From the NCBI RefSeq assembly GCF_001039355.2, contig NW_019775480.1, positions 243,414 through 307,413 of the forward strand: a stretch of DNA of 64,000 nucleotides, in the 5' to 3' direction. The stretch is from Lingula anatina. Taxonomy: Eukaryota > Brachiopoda > Lingulata > Lingulida > Lingulidae. The first letter of the stretch is position 1, and each line of letters opens with the position of its first letter. A program made the translations under genes and the position numbers. The notes below the pieces were generated by a model, which was not told the DNA's origin, searched no databases, and saw only the letters and a program-made list of their open reading frames with translations. Positions 48,920 to 61,413 of this stretch are shown piece by piece.

Positions 48920-51900
48920 ATGTCTAATCTGGGGAAGATGACTACAGCAAGACTGATTTTGAATTCAGGAATGCCAAGGAAGGCAAGTAACAGGCTATCA
49001 GACATCATGATCTGCCCATCCAAGATGCTGTTGGCTCCCCACATGCAATGTGGATCTCCTGTACAGAAAATGACATTAAGCCTGTTTGCCAACAATAAGC
49101 AAAGTGGACTCAGTTTTGGGAGAAAGATATTGGAGTGTAATATCAGATTGAAAGTACAAAATAGCTTCAGATCTTCGCTGTTTTGCAGACAGAGCAGGGG
49201 GTTTCATACCACAAGACCCATGCATGCACCTCAACTGGCTATTGTTAAAATCATTGTGCGGGTTGTAGGCCACTTTTTGGGATGGTAATCCTTTTATATT
49301 GTTTCTATTTAAAGGGATAATAACTCTTCGTATGAGATCTATATTTCACAATAAATACATTGTGAACAACTCGTAGAAATATAATGTATTCTGTTTTACC
49401 ACAAAAACGGCAGTTATAGCTTTTATTCTGATATCTGAGCTTGTCTTTATACCATATGACCTCCAATGATGGCTATACCCTGTTATAATCTCTTAAGAGA
49501 TTATAACAAACAAACTTTTTAGAAAAAAAAACAGGAACTTTGAATGTAAAAATGGATTCATTAACCATTGGAAAGTATGGGAAAATTATTATTTACTCCA
49601 GGAAAATTCATTATTTGGCCAAAATGAAGAGTTATTATCCCTTTAATGTAACTTTTGTAAAGAGTGCCTGTGTTTTTATGGATGTTTTGTAGAACCAGTA
49701 GACTAGCAAAATGTTTGTTGTAGTAGGAAGGTGAGAAAATTTCACCTAATTTGCTTAGGTAGTTAAATTCGGTTATTTTGTGTCTTTTAACCTCTGTTGT
49801 TTTTGTAGGCTTTCAAGGAAAGTCTGGGTAAAATTGGACCAAGGGACCAAAAAGGTTTTATGTGGATTGCTCATCTTCATTCTATTTTTGGGTACTACAT
49901 TCATGTGGTATCATGTCAAAGTAGATCCCAGCACAGGCGAGTGGACTGTCAAGCTGTTGACTGATACACAGCTCATGGAAATTGCAAAAGAAGAATCCTA
50001 TAGGGTAAGTTTAGATTGGCCTTTGACCCAGCCCCTTTCTTTGGTACTGCACCCTTTGAGATAAGATAATTTTGTAGATTAGGATTTCATTTGGAACTTT
50101 ACACCATTTACCTTCAGAACCACTTGCACTGTAGAAAATGTCTAAATAAACCGATTACGCACTGTAGAAAATGTCTAAATAAACCGATTAGTTTTGTTGG
50201 TAAACACAATACCTCTTTTTAAATTTAACACTTGCTACTAATTTTTAAGGAACAATTAAGGCTCGGAGATCAGATTCTTCCACAAGACCACCCATACACA
50301 CAGGTGGTAAGGCAGACTGTTCTTACTCTTTTGAATGGGAATGAAGAATTGCAGGGATTACATAAGTGGAGGATAGCTGTCGTTGATGACGATGAGAATA
50401 TTAATGCTTTTGTTTTGCCTGTAAGTGTAACCACTGTTATTGACAGGTTGAGACTGCCATTATCATACAGAGGCACATGTAATTACACAGATCCTTACAT
50501 TTTCTCTCTACTCCAGTGTGTTCATGCCTTGAATAGGTGACATTGGAAATAAAAATTTTAAGGAGTGTTAAACAATGTTCAAAAGGAGGTACAAAAAAAT
50601 TGAACAACCGCCAGCCCAGCAACTTTTCAGAAAGTTTATTCTTTAGTTTGCATAACTGAAATGTGCTCTGGTTGGCTTTGCTAGTTCTTCTTTGCTTTTT
50701 AAGGATGTGATTTTTCTATTAATAGTCTGCCTGCAACTTAAGACTAAGATTAAAGATTAAAAATCTGCTTGAATTTCATTCTTACCTGCAACATGAAAAT
50801 GCAAATATTTATTTTTCCAGAATGGTGATATTTATGTCTTTACTGGTCTGCTGAAGTCTGCACACAATATTGATCAACTGGCTGTAGTTCTTGCACATGA
50901 GCTGGCTCACTGTGTGTTGGGGCATGGGGTGAGTAGAGTGGTATATCAACAGATCTGTTGCCTCTTTGATTGTTAGAAAAATTCTCTTTGTTACTTTGAT
51001 CATTATTTAAACTGTTGGATATATGCTAATATATAGGTAAAAAATGTTTGATTTGATTTTTCAACCTTGAGTTATTTTCTGTATATAAAAGGAAATATGT
51101 TTGATTTGATTTTTCAGCCTTGAGTTATTTTTTCTATATAAAAGTAACTTTCAATTGTAGAGTCTGAAGTTGAACCAACATGCATTTTGGGAAATTATCA
51201 CCTTGTGTTTTCTGGTTTTCTGCTGGTTATTTATTGGCCCATTTCAAGTGGCTTTTGTCACCCAGTATTTCTTTGATAAAGCCACTGAGGTAAGAATTCC
51301 ATGCTGTTAAACATAAAACATTCAGAATGTGAGTATTCAAATGTGATTGACATAAGCAGACTGTGCACTTATTTAGCTTTTGTTTGCTTTGATCCATATT
51401 TGATCATCTTATTATGTTACCTAAATGTGTTTTCCATTTTAACACAGTGCAGTTTGGTGTAAATGAATGAAAAACAAATAAGTACACTCTTCATAATTTT
51501 CACATCAACTTCCTACTTTATTCTTGAATTTTTTGTTACCTTGTTTGTAATTATAACTCTCTATACATGAAAACTTTTAATGCAAATATGCCACAGCATT
51601 TTTGTTGTTTTTTGTAGGCCATGTTTCATATGCCTTACAGCAGGAAACTAGAGTTTGAGGCAGACAATAAAGGTTTGCAGCTGGCTGCTAAGGTAGTTGT
51701 CATAGATTTTTGATTTACAGTTGTATCATGTGATGCATATTAGCATTATCTAGAAGCATATTCACTGATTTTGTATAATATAACTTGTGAAACAACAATG
51801 GAAACTGAAAAGACACATGACAGTATAGATCATTTTTCTTTAATGTTCAACAGAATAATATTATGATTAAAAACTTTAATTATTTATTTAGGCCTGTTTT

Positions 51901-53042
51901 GATGTCAGAGAAAGCAGTGTATTCTGGAACATGATGCACATGAAGGATTTGGAGACAGGGAATGTTATGGATATTCTCTCCACACATCCCAGGAGTGATG
52001 AACGTGCGGACAAACTAGATGATTTGGTTCCACAGGTTTGTCACCATACTAACATTGACTTTGATATTGGGATTATGGTACCACAAGATGGTTTATATAC
52101 TCAGAATTTAATGTTTTAGGTGGTCTGTGACACATACATGTGCACACAAACACTTATCGTTTTGGTCACCACTTTTTGCACGTATATTATGTGTATCATT
52201 TTATATGTATATATATAAATATATAACAATCCATAGAGAGATATATATAGCAAGCAGGAATATAAAACAGAGATAAAAAGCCAGTACTTGTTTTAATGCT
52301 AAAAGCCAATACTTTTCAGGCTCTCGAACTCCGAACTTCATGTAATTGCCCCACCCTGAGAGGAAAAGATCCACGTGCCTTCATGAAAGCACTGAGACTG
52401 GAGGCAGTGGAACAAGCAAACCAGTCCCGGAACAATAGTAATGAGTCTTGTGATGGTAACCCAGCAGTGGGAGGATTGAGGGAGCAGAAAGTATATGTTA
52501 GTTATATAAAGGAAAACAAATCAGACAATAAGCAAAGTGCTGTGAAGGCAGCAACACGCTGTGATGTACCCTGTGATACTGTTACTGATGATCTTAAGGG
52601 TGGAGGAGAGGTACCTGAGGATGTTAAAAACACCATTTTTGCAAATGCTAATGTAGCAGAAAATGCTCTTAGAGATGAAGAAGTTTTTAACACCACCAAA
52701 GCTCCAGTGGATAGGTCCAAGGTTGCTAGTGCTGATAAGAATATGATTGCTGTAACTGCCAAAATGACTGACAATGCCAACGTGCATAATGATATTACTG
52801 CAGAAGACGATGATAAACATGGGTTTATTAAATTCCCTTCTGAGGTAACAAACACTGAGAAGTCTAACACCCAGTCTAATACTGAGAAGCTATGTAGTGA
52901 AAATATGCCTGTATTTTCTCCACAAAATGCAGACAGTGAGAAGATTGGACATAAGATTGAGGGTGGTGAGATGACCTCTCTGGCAAACAGTACAGACTCT
53001 AAAGTAAAGATGCCTCACATTGCGTGCAATATGGGTATTTAA
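48920..53042 (+). CDS. OMA1: OMA1, inner mitochondrial membrane zinc metalloprotease
   Basis: Exons: 48920-49284, 49809-50004, 50250-50420, 50821-50928, 51161-51289, 51618-51692, 51892-52035, 52320-53042; 636 residues, all in frame. The start ATG opens a basic, Ser-rich, acid-poor mitochondrial presequence (Met7 is an alternative). RGFHTTRP and the following hydrophobic stretch match the human region before the first membrane span. Residues 138-156 are a membrane segment. The zinc site is HELAH (270-274), with the third ligand region EFEAD (335-339) as in family M48. STHPRSDERADKLDDLVPQ and CNCPTLRGKDPR match the conserved C-terminal half. In mammals and yeast OMA1 cleaves OPA1 and DELE1 on mitochondrial stress. 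About 165 residues, acidic and Asn/Thr-rich, extend beyond the point matching the human C-terminus (YVSYIKENKS versus LTYIVEKRTGS). Confidence 0.95.
49313..49642. mobile_element. MITE with TTAA target duplication in OMA1 intron 1
   Basis: The 17-bp termini agggataataactcttc and its exact reverse complement are flanked by TTAA (49309-49312 and 49643-49646). The element is 330 bp, with no coding capacity and a central perfect palindrome. TTAA targets are typical of piggyBac and Kolobok elements, so it is probably mobilised by one of those. Confidence 0.85.
49481..49508. repeat. 28-bp perfect palindrome at the centre of the TTAA MITE
   Basis: tgttataatctctt followed by its exact reverse complement with no spacer, near the middle of the 330-bp element. 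Confidence 0.9.
50128..50193. repeat. 33-bp direct duplication in OMA1 intron 2
   Basis: actgtagaaaatgtctaaat and the following 10 bases occur twice in tandem, nearly identical. Confidence 0.85.
51043..51140. repeat. Tandem duplication in OMA1 intron 4
   Basis: tgtttgatttgatttttca followed by a cttgagttatttt block occurs twice in succession with minor differences. It is non-coding. Confidence 0.7.
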
Positions 53043-53152
53043 GACATACTACTTCTACATTGGAAGTATGCGTGGTTGTGAAATGAAAAAAAGTCTTATT
53101 TATATTTTAGCCACTTTGATGTGCAAACTCGGGGTGAAATTTCTATCTGTTA

Positions 53153-53158
53153 AATAAA
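53153..53158 (+). terminator. OMA1 polyadenylation signal
   Basis: AATAAA lies 110 bases after the stop codon, the only canonical hexamer close to the gene's end. Confidence 0.6.
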
Positions 53159-53473
53159 CTGCAATTTATTTGAATTTTGGATCAGCCTCATCACCTCAAA
53201 CTCCCAATATAATATACTCTTAGGACAAGATGTATGCAACTTTAGCCTATGATGTGTTAAAATAGATTTCTAAGGGCCAGTGGGAAGATACATTTTAAAT
53301 TTACCATGTTTTTTACCCTGAATAAATAAATAAGTCAATAGATAAAGGTAGAGTGAATGTTGTTAGTCATCCAGTAGAATAAGAATGATAAATACAAATA
53401 ACTTTGATATTGGAACTGAAGTTGCCGGCTCAACCAGAGACCTTTCACTAGGTAAATAGCCTGGATGGACTGG

Positions 53474-53671
53474 TCAGCTATCTATTGTCATACGGCTAGG
53501 AATAGTCTCCAGTGCCTCATCCCATATATGTGAGAGGTAAAACCCCGAGGCCTCCTTGTTCAGAGTTGGATTTTCCGCCTGTTCCCAGATAGCTTCTTTG
53601 ATGCCAAACTTTGAACAAAAGTTTGTATCTTGTGGTATGCTCATGAAATTTATATGTATAAAAGTGTGCAT
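53474..53671 (-). pseudogene. Retroelement remnant (possible Penelope-like C-terminus)
   Basis: The minus strand encodes a GIKEAIWEQAENPTLNKE segment followed by LSHIWDEAL. The xxKEAIxxxxxxPTLNxE...LxxxWD pattern is common at the C-terminal (GIY-YIG endonuclease) end of Penelope-like and related retroelement proteins. No reverse transcriptase is nearby. It is a short isolated fragment, and the family call is from memory of the motif. Confidence 0.45.
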
Positions 53672-53939
53672 TATATTTGAATTTGGTCTAAATTGATTAT
53701 GGATATTTACTTTTTAGATCAGATATTATTATAACTTAAGATCTAAAGACTCAAAACCAACTTAAAACTGAAAGAGAATGAAAAAAAGTTAATATTAACA
53801 GAACTGTTTGGGGTGCATTGGAATGAGCTTTTTACTAGGTTTAATTATTTGCAATATAACAACATAGAAAAAAATAAGTAATAAGTCTGATTTTTTTGTA
53901 TTAATGTGTTATGAGGAACTTTCATGAGCTCATTAATTG

Positions 53940-53978
53940 GGGGGGGGGGGGGGGGGGGGGGNNNNNNNNNNNNNNNNN
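53940..53978. other. Poly-G tract and assembly gap
   Basis: 22 G followed by 17 N. Sequencing probably failed in the homopolymer. Confidence 0.95.
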
Positions 53979-56537
53979 AGGGTATATCCTGATATCTTTT
54001 ATTTGTTGTTGATGATGTTATTGACTGATTCCTAGTCAAAGTGAGCAGATATGATCTATTTTTCAGTGTGATAATAAATGCTATTACAAAAGCTAGTTCA
54101 GTTTTGTCTTTTTACTACAGATGCAGTCCTTATGATTGTGCTGAAAAACAGTAGTAAATCTGGTCTTAAAAGTTGTTCATTTATCAAGATCATAACAATA
54201 CTAATAACAGGATCCAACAAAAATGATAGGTCATCATGTTTGCTCAGTTTTGATATCACAAGATTTTTCAGAATCTGTTTATTTGTTTGATATAGTCAAA
54301 AAAATGATGTACTCTTAAAACATTTGATCTCAATTGTATTTAGATGTTTTGTATTTTAAAACCAAGATGGAATCGTTTGAGGTTGAGTTTTGTCAAATGA
54401 TTGAACTGCTGGCCAATAAGGTGTAATTTGATTTAAAGAAATGAAAAAATAAAACTTTTGTGTTTCAACATGCTACCCTAGTAAAATTTACAAAAGTAAA
54501 AGAATTCATTTTGCCAATTTGAACACAAATGCCTGTTACTGAATGCAATGAGGTTGACATATTGACACACCTCCACTTGTATCCAACTTACCAGTACTTG
54601 TGTAATCACCAGCTTTTCTGTATTCTACTCAGTGCCAGTAGTCTTGTTAATGATTGCACTCACCAAGTCCCCATGGAGCTAGTGTGTACCAGCTAGCACA
54701 ATAAATTGTAAATGAACCTTGAGTTTCATAAAAACTGGCTCAGAAAGCATCTTTTTGATTGTGGTAGTTGTGCTTGGCTAGCAATATTTGCATGGTTGGT
54801 CCATCCAAGGAGATGAATTCTGCACATTCAGATTCAATGTTCAAAATGTAGCTCACTGGTCCAGCTGATACTGTTTGAGATACAACAACCTCTGGTAAAG
54901 CAGGATTCTTTGATATAATTCACATTTAAGTACTAATTCTCTTTCCTTTTTTCTTTCTTTATCTTTGTTCAGAACATCATATACTATCACGAAATGTAGA
55001 AATTACATTTTCAATAATAATAATATGGGACCTAAAGCTCTCTTCTGGAACAGAAGATGATTATTTATATGACATTGCCAACATTTGAACTGAGCATCGG
55101 TGGAGCTTAGATTCCCAGTAACCCATATAAATCACTTCTACTAGTTTTTTTTATACAACTCAAATAAAGTAGACATGCTAAGAGATAAACCAAATTAATC
55201 CCTCACTCAATCATAAAATAGCTTTAAACTGCAACTTTTTCATATTTTTAGTTGTAAATTTGACCATCTTATCTGCCCTGTTTATATACTTCTAGAAAGC
55301 TAGCAGAAAATCTGTTCAAATATTATTTTTCAGGTAATGTGAAACAACTTCTTTGGTATTTCTCTTAGCTATTATATTTGAAACTATATGGTGGCATTTG
55401 GTCAGCTTTTGTGTCCAAAAGAATGATTTAAATGCATCTTAAAAAGGATAGTCTGTGGTTGATACAGTAGATTAAATAATTGAGTGTAAAAAAAAATATG
55501 TGTGAGTGGGGGGGGGGGGGGGATATATTAGCTGATATGAATTATATGAACCTAGTTTATCAAGCTATGTTAATTAAAGCTCAATTCACAATATATATAT
55601 TGTTCATCCTGTCACATGACTCATTCAACTCAACCTTATTATGGTACTGTAGGTCATGTCCTGAAAATCATGACTTTCTACACAATCTAATGAACTCACA
55701 GTGTTGTTGAATGATCGAAAGTTCATAACTAAAAAAAAAAAAAAGAATTAATAATGTTCTTGAACTTGTGCCAAATGGGGAGAAACATAAACTGAATAAA
55801 AAAAAAAAGCAATAAGCTATCTTGGATGGGTTTGCTGTTATTCATTGTCTTTTATTGTGCTGTTAACACTAGATCAGAAAGTTTGTCTGCTAAAATACAC
55901 CCAAAAGAATTAAAAAGTCGGATTTTATTACCACTCGGCACCTTGTCAATGACATTCATAACCTTCTATATCATCAATATTGCAAATGAACCCTCGCACG
56001 TAATTTGTTCATTGATCAGTCCCATCTTAAAGGTTATTTCTAGAAGTTCTGAGGACCACATGGATGTACTAGTGTTATAATGATAAATTGCTCTCCTGGT
56101 AATATAAACATATTTAATATTTTCCTTAAAACACATGCAAGGTACTGATGAAGAACTCTGGTTTTTGACAAAAAAACATCTCATATATCCCAAGCAATCT
56201 TCATTTTTTTCAAGGTGTTTGGCCACATCTGCTGTGTTTAGCAGTCTGAACAAATATTTGTCAATTGAAATCATGACAAAAATAATTAAATAATTATAAC
56301 CTTGATGTTTATTCCCTTTTTAAAAAGCACAGACAAAATATAATATATTAAGTGATTTGACGCTATAAAAAATACTGCACAGTGAATGTGAAGAGGTCTA
56401 CATACACCCAAAATCTTCCTTGATCTACTTTAGGCACATAAATATATGTATTTCAACAAAATCATAAAATATTTATATATAAATAAGAATGTTATTCTAC
56501 ATAAACAGAACTGAATTGTACATAAAGTGTACGTCGT

Positions 56538-56615
56538 GGAAAATGGTTATATTTTTCTATAGAAATGCATTTACCTGGAAAATGGTTATATTTTTCTATA
56601 GAAATGCATTTACCT
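56538..56615. repeat. 39-bp direct duplication
   Basis: ggaaaatggttatatttttc and the following 19 bases are repeated head-to-tail without change. Confidence 0.9.
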
Positions 56616-59079
56616 GGTATATATTTTCATTTTTTAAATTGAAATGATCAACCAAATGGCCTAACACATACTGTTTGGGTGCAACCTATTTTCTCCTACT
56701 TCCTTCACCCAGTTGGCATATGGACTAGTGAAATGACATGTATACACCTAATGATTCTGCATAACTTTGAAAAGTTAAACCATTATGCTGATATGAAAGA
56801 AGTGAGTCAAGCTTACTCGAAAAATATGTCATAACAGCACAAAAGCATGGCATAAGAGTTGTTAAGATGCCTGACACTGATAGATGTGTATCCTGTCAAT
56901 GACATATTCTATTATGCATAATTTCCATCCTAATTTTTTATCTTTTTGCTGTGCCAAAATTTAATATTAATTAGATTTCAATATGAATCAAACTATCAAT
57001 ATCAGTGGAGACAGTTGCTTAGCGGGCAAATTTTTATACAATGCAATGGAAAATCATGTAACAGAGTGCACATTGCATGGAAATGAAAATGACAGAAAAA
57101 AGTCAAATTTCCCTTCGTGTAGTGTAGTGTAGTGGACTACATTTCTTTGGGTTTCCATGTAATTCATACACATTTTTCAAAGCAACTCCCAGTTTCATTT
57201 CCTCCTGACAGTAATATCTTGTGTACATATAATCAGATCTTTTCATTTGTTTTGAAGGAGTTCAATAAGATAAAGCTCACCGTGAGAATTCACCAGCTTG
57301 TCTGATAACCTCTGAAAAGGGTGCCATTTGCCTGTGAATCACCATGATTACTGATAAAGGAAATGGACATATAATACATTACACACCAAGACAAAATGGT
57401 CATCAGTTACTCTGGTTTTCAAGACAGTTAAACTCATAATGAAACTATAATAGATAAGACAAAATTTAATTGGAGAAATCTTAATTATCCTGTGTGCAAT
57501 CCAATTGCAAGCTACTGTTACTCAGGCAACCATATGTTATTCACGAAACTAATGGCAGACAGGGACCATAATTTGGCAAATTGTAAGTGAAAATCAGTAC
57601 ACTATATTTTCCAATAAATAAGCTTCATTTAACTGTACAATGTAAAAAAGGTGAATTAGGCCCTGCTGCACCATACAGGTATTAATCTTGTCAGAGATGA
57701 AGAGGAAAAAGTACTGGTCTACCCATGTTTGCCATGGAACATTATCCCATTTGCTCATACAAGAACAGCAACATTCTTGTTACCCTGAATCAGCAGTATT
57801 GCATATATATATATAAGTTAAACTTTCAGAGACAAGCCATCACTTCTCTGTCGTAAAAATAATTTTCTTCACTTCTTTTTTTAGTTTTCTTTGTCACAGG
57901 TATCTCCTACGTGCCGTTAAAACTTGGCATTTTGTCTTTGTTAAAAATGCCTTCATTTCTTCAAGTTCACGAATTGAAAATATTCTCGTTTTTGAAGAAT
58001 ACTGTCAACTGCTACAGAAAAAGTATTTTGCATGAACTGTGTGCTGCAAATTCAGGTATAAAACATATGGCATACATTTAAGAGAAAAAGAGATCATCTT
58101 GCTACAAATGAAGAAAACATAATATGATATCAGCTGTAATATATAGCCATAGTGACTTATTAAATGATTGACATTCACTCGGAGAAAATCTCAAATAAGT
58201 TTGATTACATTAATAAGGCTCATTAACGTGCAGTCAGTGGGTCTAATGAATAAGACTTGCACTGGATTTGAAACCTTAAAAGCTAAAGGGAGTTTTATAC
58301 CAAACAACCCTTGTCTCCACTTTACACATGGTAAAACTAAAAATTTCCATATTCAATACCATACTTGGGTCTCTTCAGTCTTAGGTACTGGATACAACAG
58401 TTATTTGGCACATACAACATCTTACTTATCACAAATACTCAACGTATCTTTCAATATTGCTTTGGGGATGAAGATCCTGTATGACGAATATGAGCCTAGT
58501 GCTCAACTACATACAAATAAGTATGCCATTTATTCTATGTTAACTCAAATCTACTCTATCCTTATGTTAAACCATTTCTATATTCAAACACACTCCAAAA
58601 GATTTTTTCTAGTAGTTTCAAAATAATTTGTGATCCAACTTTTGATGGCATACATTATAACATTCTCTCAATATAAGACATGCAGTGACAATGAGGGCAA
58701 AGACATCACAAAACACATCATTTAAATCATCAGATGGGGGTATATTTGATTTCATTTGGTAACATTAATTCATGGTATTTATCTCTTAACATATGATCAA
58801 AATGTGCTACTTGTCATCAGCCTAGCTCAACTAGAAGTGGTTTATGGAGTTAATGTGTGTCTGATATCCTACACTTAGTCACTTTAAAATTCAATAATTA
58901 AATATTGGTCAACACAACAAACACTTTCCGTGTGCTCTTGCTCACTTAGTTTTTATGCTTCAAAAAATTATTAAGGATGCATAAAGTAAGTGCCAAAATT
59001 GGGATGTTGGGGACTTGTTGAAATGGTTAGTAACAAAAGTGCTATTAAGTACTTTTGATGATTAAAACATTCTGTTGGC

Positions 59080-59085
59080 TTTATT
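59080..59085 (-). terminator. Candidate NIM1K polyadenylation signal
   Basis: TTTATT on the plus strand reads AATAAA on the gene strand, about 150 bases after the NIM1K stop codon. Confidence 0.45.
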
Positions 59086-59232
59086 TTCACATCAAACCTA
59101 TATTCAAGTTTAAACACGTTATTCATTAGGTGGTTCTAGTAAAGTGCGGGATACTGTGTGCAGAGATGACAGAGACTGTTCCCCCTGACTAGATATATAC
59201 AATGTATTCCGCCCATGTATTGCCAAGTTCTG

Positions 59233-61256
59233 CTACAATATACTGCAAACTCTGGTCCTCTGTCCCTGCCCCATGTTCTCTTTGCCTATTGCAACTGTGC
59301 TGTTATTCCTACTCCTGTTGCCATCATAGTTTGATTCATTGGAATTTCGTTTGTGAATTCGATGGAGCACTATTCTATAGGTCCCTGTTATACTATTTTT
59401 TGAGTCTTTGTTCTCCATCTGCTTAAACATGTCTTCTCCTATTCCTAGGTCAGATAGAACTTTTCTAGCCTCCTTCTCTTCCTCATTCAGGCCTTCCTTC
59501 TGAGGACTGGGATAAAGTTCATAGCGTTCCAGCGCCGGAGGGAACTCCTCCCCTTTTAGCCAATCACACTGCTGAAGCTCCCGTATTGTCAATCTCTCCT
59601 TTGGATTTTGTCTCAATATTCCCTGAATCACCTTCTGGCAATCACTGCTGATAAAACTTGGAATGATAAAATTTCCTTCTAAAATGCATCTCTTTAACTT
59701 GGCCACAGTGTCTGCACGGAATGGCATAATCCCTGTGACCATAAAATACAGTAATATTCCAATAGCCCAAATATCTACATACACTCCTATATAGTGTTCA
59801 TCTTTAAACAGCTCGGGGGCTGCATAAGGGGGGGAACCACAAAATGTATTCAGGCAGTTATCTGGACGGCTGAAAGTACTGAAGCCAAAGTCCCCCACTT
59901 TGACCAGGTTGGGGCCGGCATAAAACACATTTTCTGCCTTGAGATCCCGATGAATGATATGGTTGTCATGCTAGAGGAATTTAAAAAAGAAATGGTATTA
60001 GGCTTAAAATCAAATGTATTTATACAGATTTTGTGAAGTTACATCCAGTCTATAATGACTTCATACACATTCATACAACATATCAACACCCCAAACATTT
60101 GCCAAAAAAATTTAAGAACAACTAGTTGAAAAGAAAACAGCAAATAGATGAATTCCTTGAAGGCCCCACACAAAAATATTTCAAAATACCACAATACTTA
60201 CATTTTTTTTCATTTTTATTGGAAAAATAAATAAATAAATAAATGGAACTTTATTCTGTCCATACTTACCATATGTTCCACAGCGGCATGGACTTGAGCA
60301 AATATAGAACGTGCCTCACTCTCTGGAAGCTTTCCTTCTGTTGTGATCTTGGTAAACAGCTCCCCTCCATTGGCATACTCCATCACAATGTGGAGTTTGG
60401 CCAGAGTCTCCAGGACCTCATACAGACGGATGATATTGGGGTGGTGGAGACGCTCCATACTGGAGATCTCCCGCGAGAGAAGGCGCTGGGTTTTCTGGTC
60501 AAGCTTGGTCTTGTCTAATATTTTGACTGCTACTTTTTCTGGAATAGCACAGATTATTCTTTTAACTGAATACAGACATTTTTGAAGTCCATAAGTGAAA
60601 TCTGAAATTTGGACTTTTGCAAAACCAATTTTATCTCATTTATATTAGGGGAAAAGTAAATGTCATACTCAGGATATGTTGTTTTTTGACTATGTACAAA
60701 ATTTGGGTTTAAATCAATACAAATTACTGTCATTCACTGACACATCACAGGCCCGTAGCCAGCAATTTCAAAAGGGGGGTTCGTTTTCTGAAAAAGTGGA
60801 CCTTTTCCCATGAAAACTTCATGTACCTAGATCAAATTTTACCCAGAGTGGACCTTTTCCCAGCAAAAGGGGCGGTTCTTTCGAACCCCCCGAACCCCCC
60901 CTGGCTAAGGGCCTGCATCAAAATATATCAAGATGAAGGGTGTTTTTCATTATCACAACATTGTGGTATCAAATAAGGCAATACAAACCTTTTGTAAGAG
61001 AGTGTATAGCCATTTTGACTTGTGAGAAATTCCCACTCCCAAGTTCTCCACGTATTCTATAGAATCCAATCCTTTTTCCTAGAGTAACTTCTTTAATACA
61101 ACGTTGGTCATTCACAAGGTCGTGGGATAACCTCTCATATGGGGTCACTTTTCTTACAGGCGCTGCCGGATTGTCATTCTCGTCATTATTTTCTGTGGCT
61201 GTGCTGTATCCAGACACAGTGGATTCACGTTTCTGGATCAGAACTTTTTCTGTCAT
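59233..61256 (-). CDS. NIM1K: NIM1 serine/threonine protein kinase (AMPK-related)
   Basis: Minus-strand coding exons in order: 61256-60989, 60538-60270, 59970-59233; 424 residues (human about 436), phases consistent. The acidic N-terminus leads into [23 protein letters not shown], the glycine loop at 73-80, closely matching human NIM1. Catalytic Lys95 lies in [22 protein letters not shown] is at 186-188, DFG at 206-208 and APE at 230-232. Thr221 in [14 protein letters not shown] is the activation-loop site that LKB1 phosphorylates in AMPK-related kinases. The C-terminal [14 protein letters not shown]-type segment and the terminal CSIL are shared with the vertebrate protein. The terminal CSIL could be a CaaX-like or PDZ-type tail (inference). 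A 5' untranslated exon portion probably extends to an acceptor near 61393. Confidence 0.96.
60748..60915. mobile_element. MITE in NIM1K intron 1
   Basis: The ends caggcccgtagccag and ctggctaagggcctg are imperfect inverted repeats, 168 bp in total, flanked by CATCA on both sides (5-bp duplication). An internal direct repeat gtggaccttttccca occurs twice. There is no coding capacity. Confidence 0.7.
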
Positions 61257-61264
61257 GGTGAAGG

Positions 61265-61287
61265 AATGATGATGATGATGATGATGC
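61265..61287. repeat. (ATG)n microsatellite just upstream of the NIM1K start codon
   Basis: Seven repeats of gat/atg lie within 10-30 bases upstream of the NIM1K ATG (on the gene strand, catcat...). They fall in the 5' UTR. Confidence 0.85.
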
Positions 61288-61413
61288 TATGACAACCAGA
61301 AATAACCAGGAGGCAGAAGCAATACTGCTGTGACAGCTTGGAGTTTCAATGTCCCCATCACAGGCACACTCCAGGGGGCTGGCTGAGGTCACTGGAGAAG
61401 AAAAATGACACAT

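Larger units (their letters stand above)
53672..59079. other. Intergenic between OMA1 and NIM1K, no gene seen
   Basis: A 5.4-kb AT-rich stretch between convergent genes. It holds a poly-G tract with an assembly gap (Ns 53962-53978), another poly-G tract at about 55508-55522 and a 39-bp direct duplication at 56538-56615. An open frame at 58168-58626 has no recognisable domain and is probably chance. Confidence 0.45.

Noticed and set aside
58168-58626. 152-codon open frame
   Set aside because: It has no ATG at its start, no recognisable domain, an odd Tyr/Ile/Ser composition and lies in AT-rich intergenic sequence. Probably chance.
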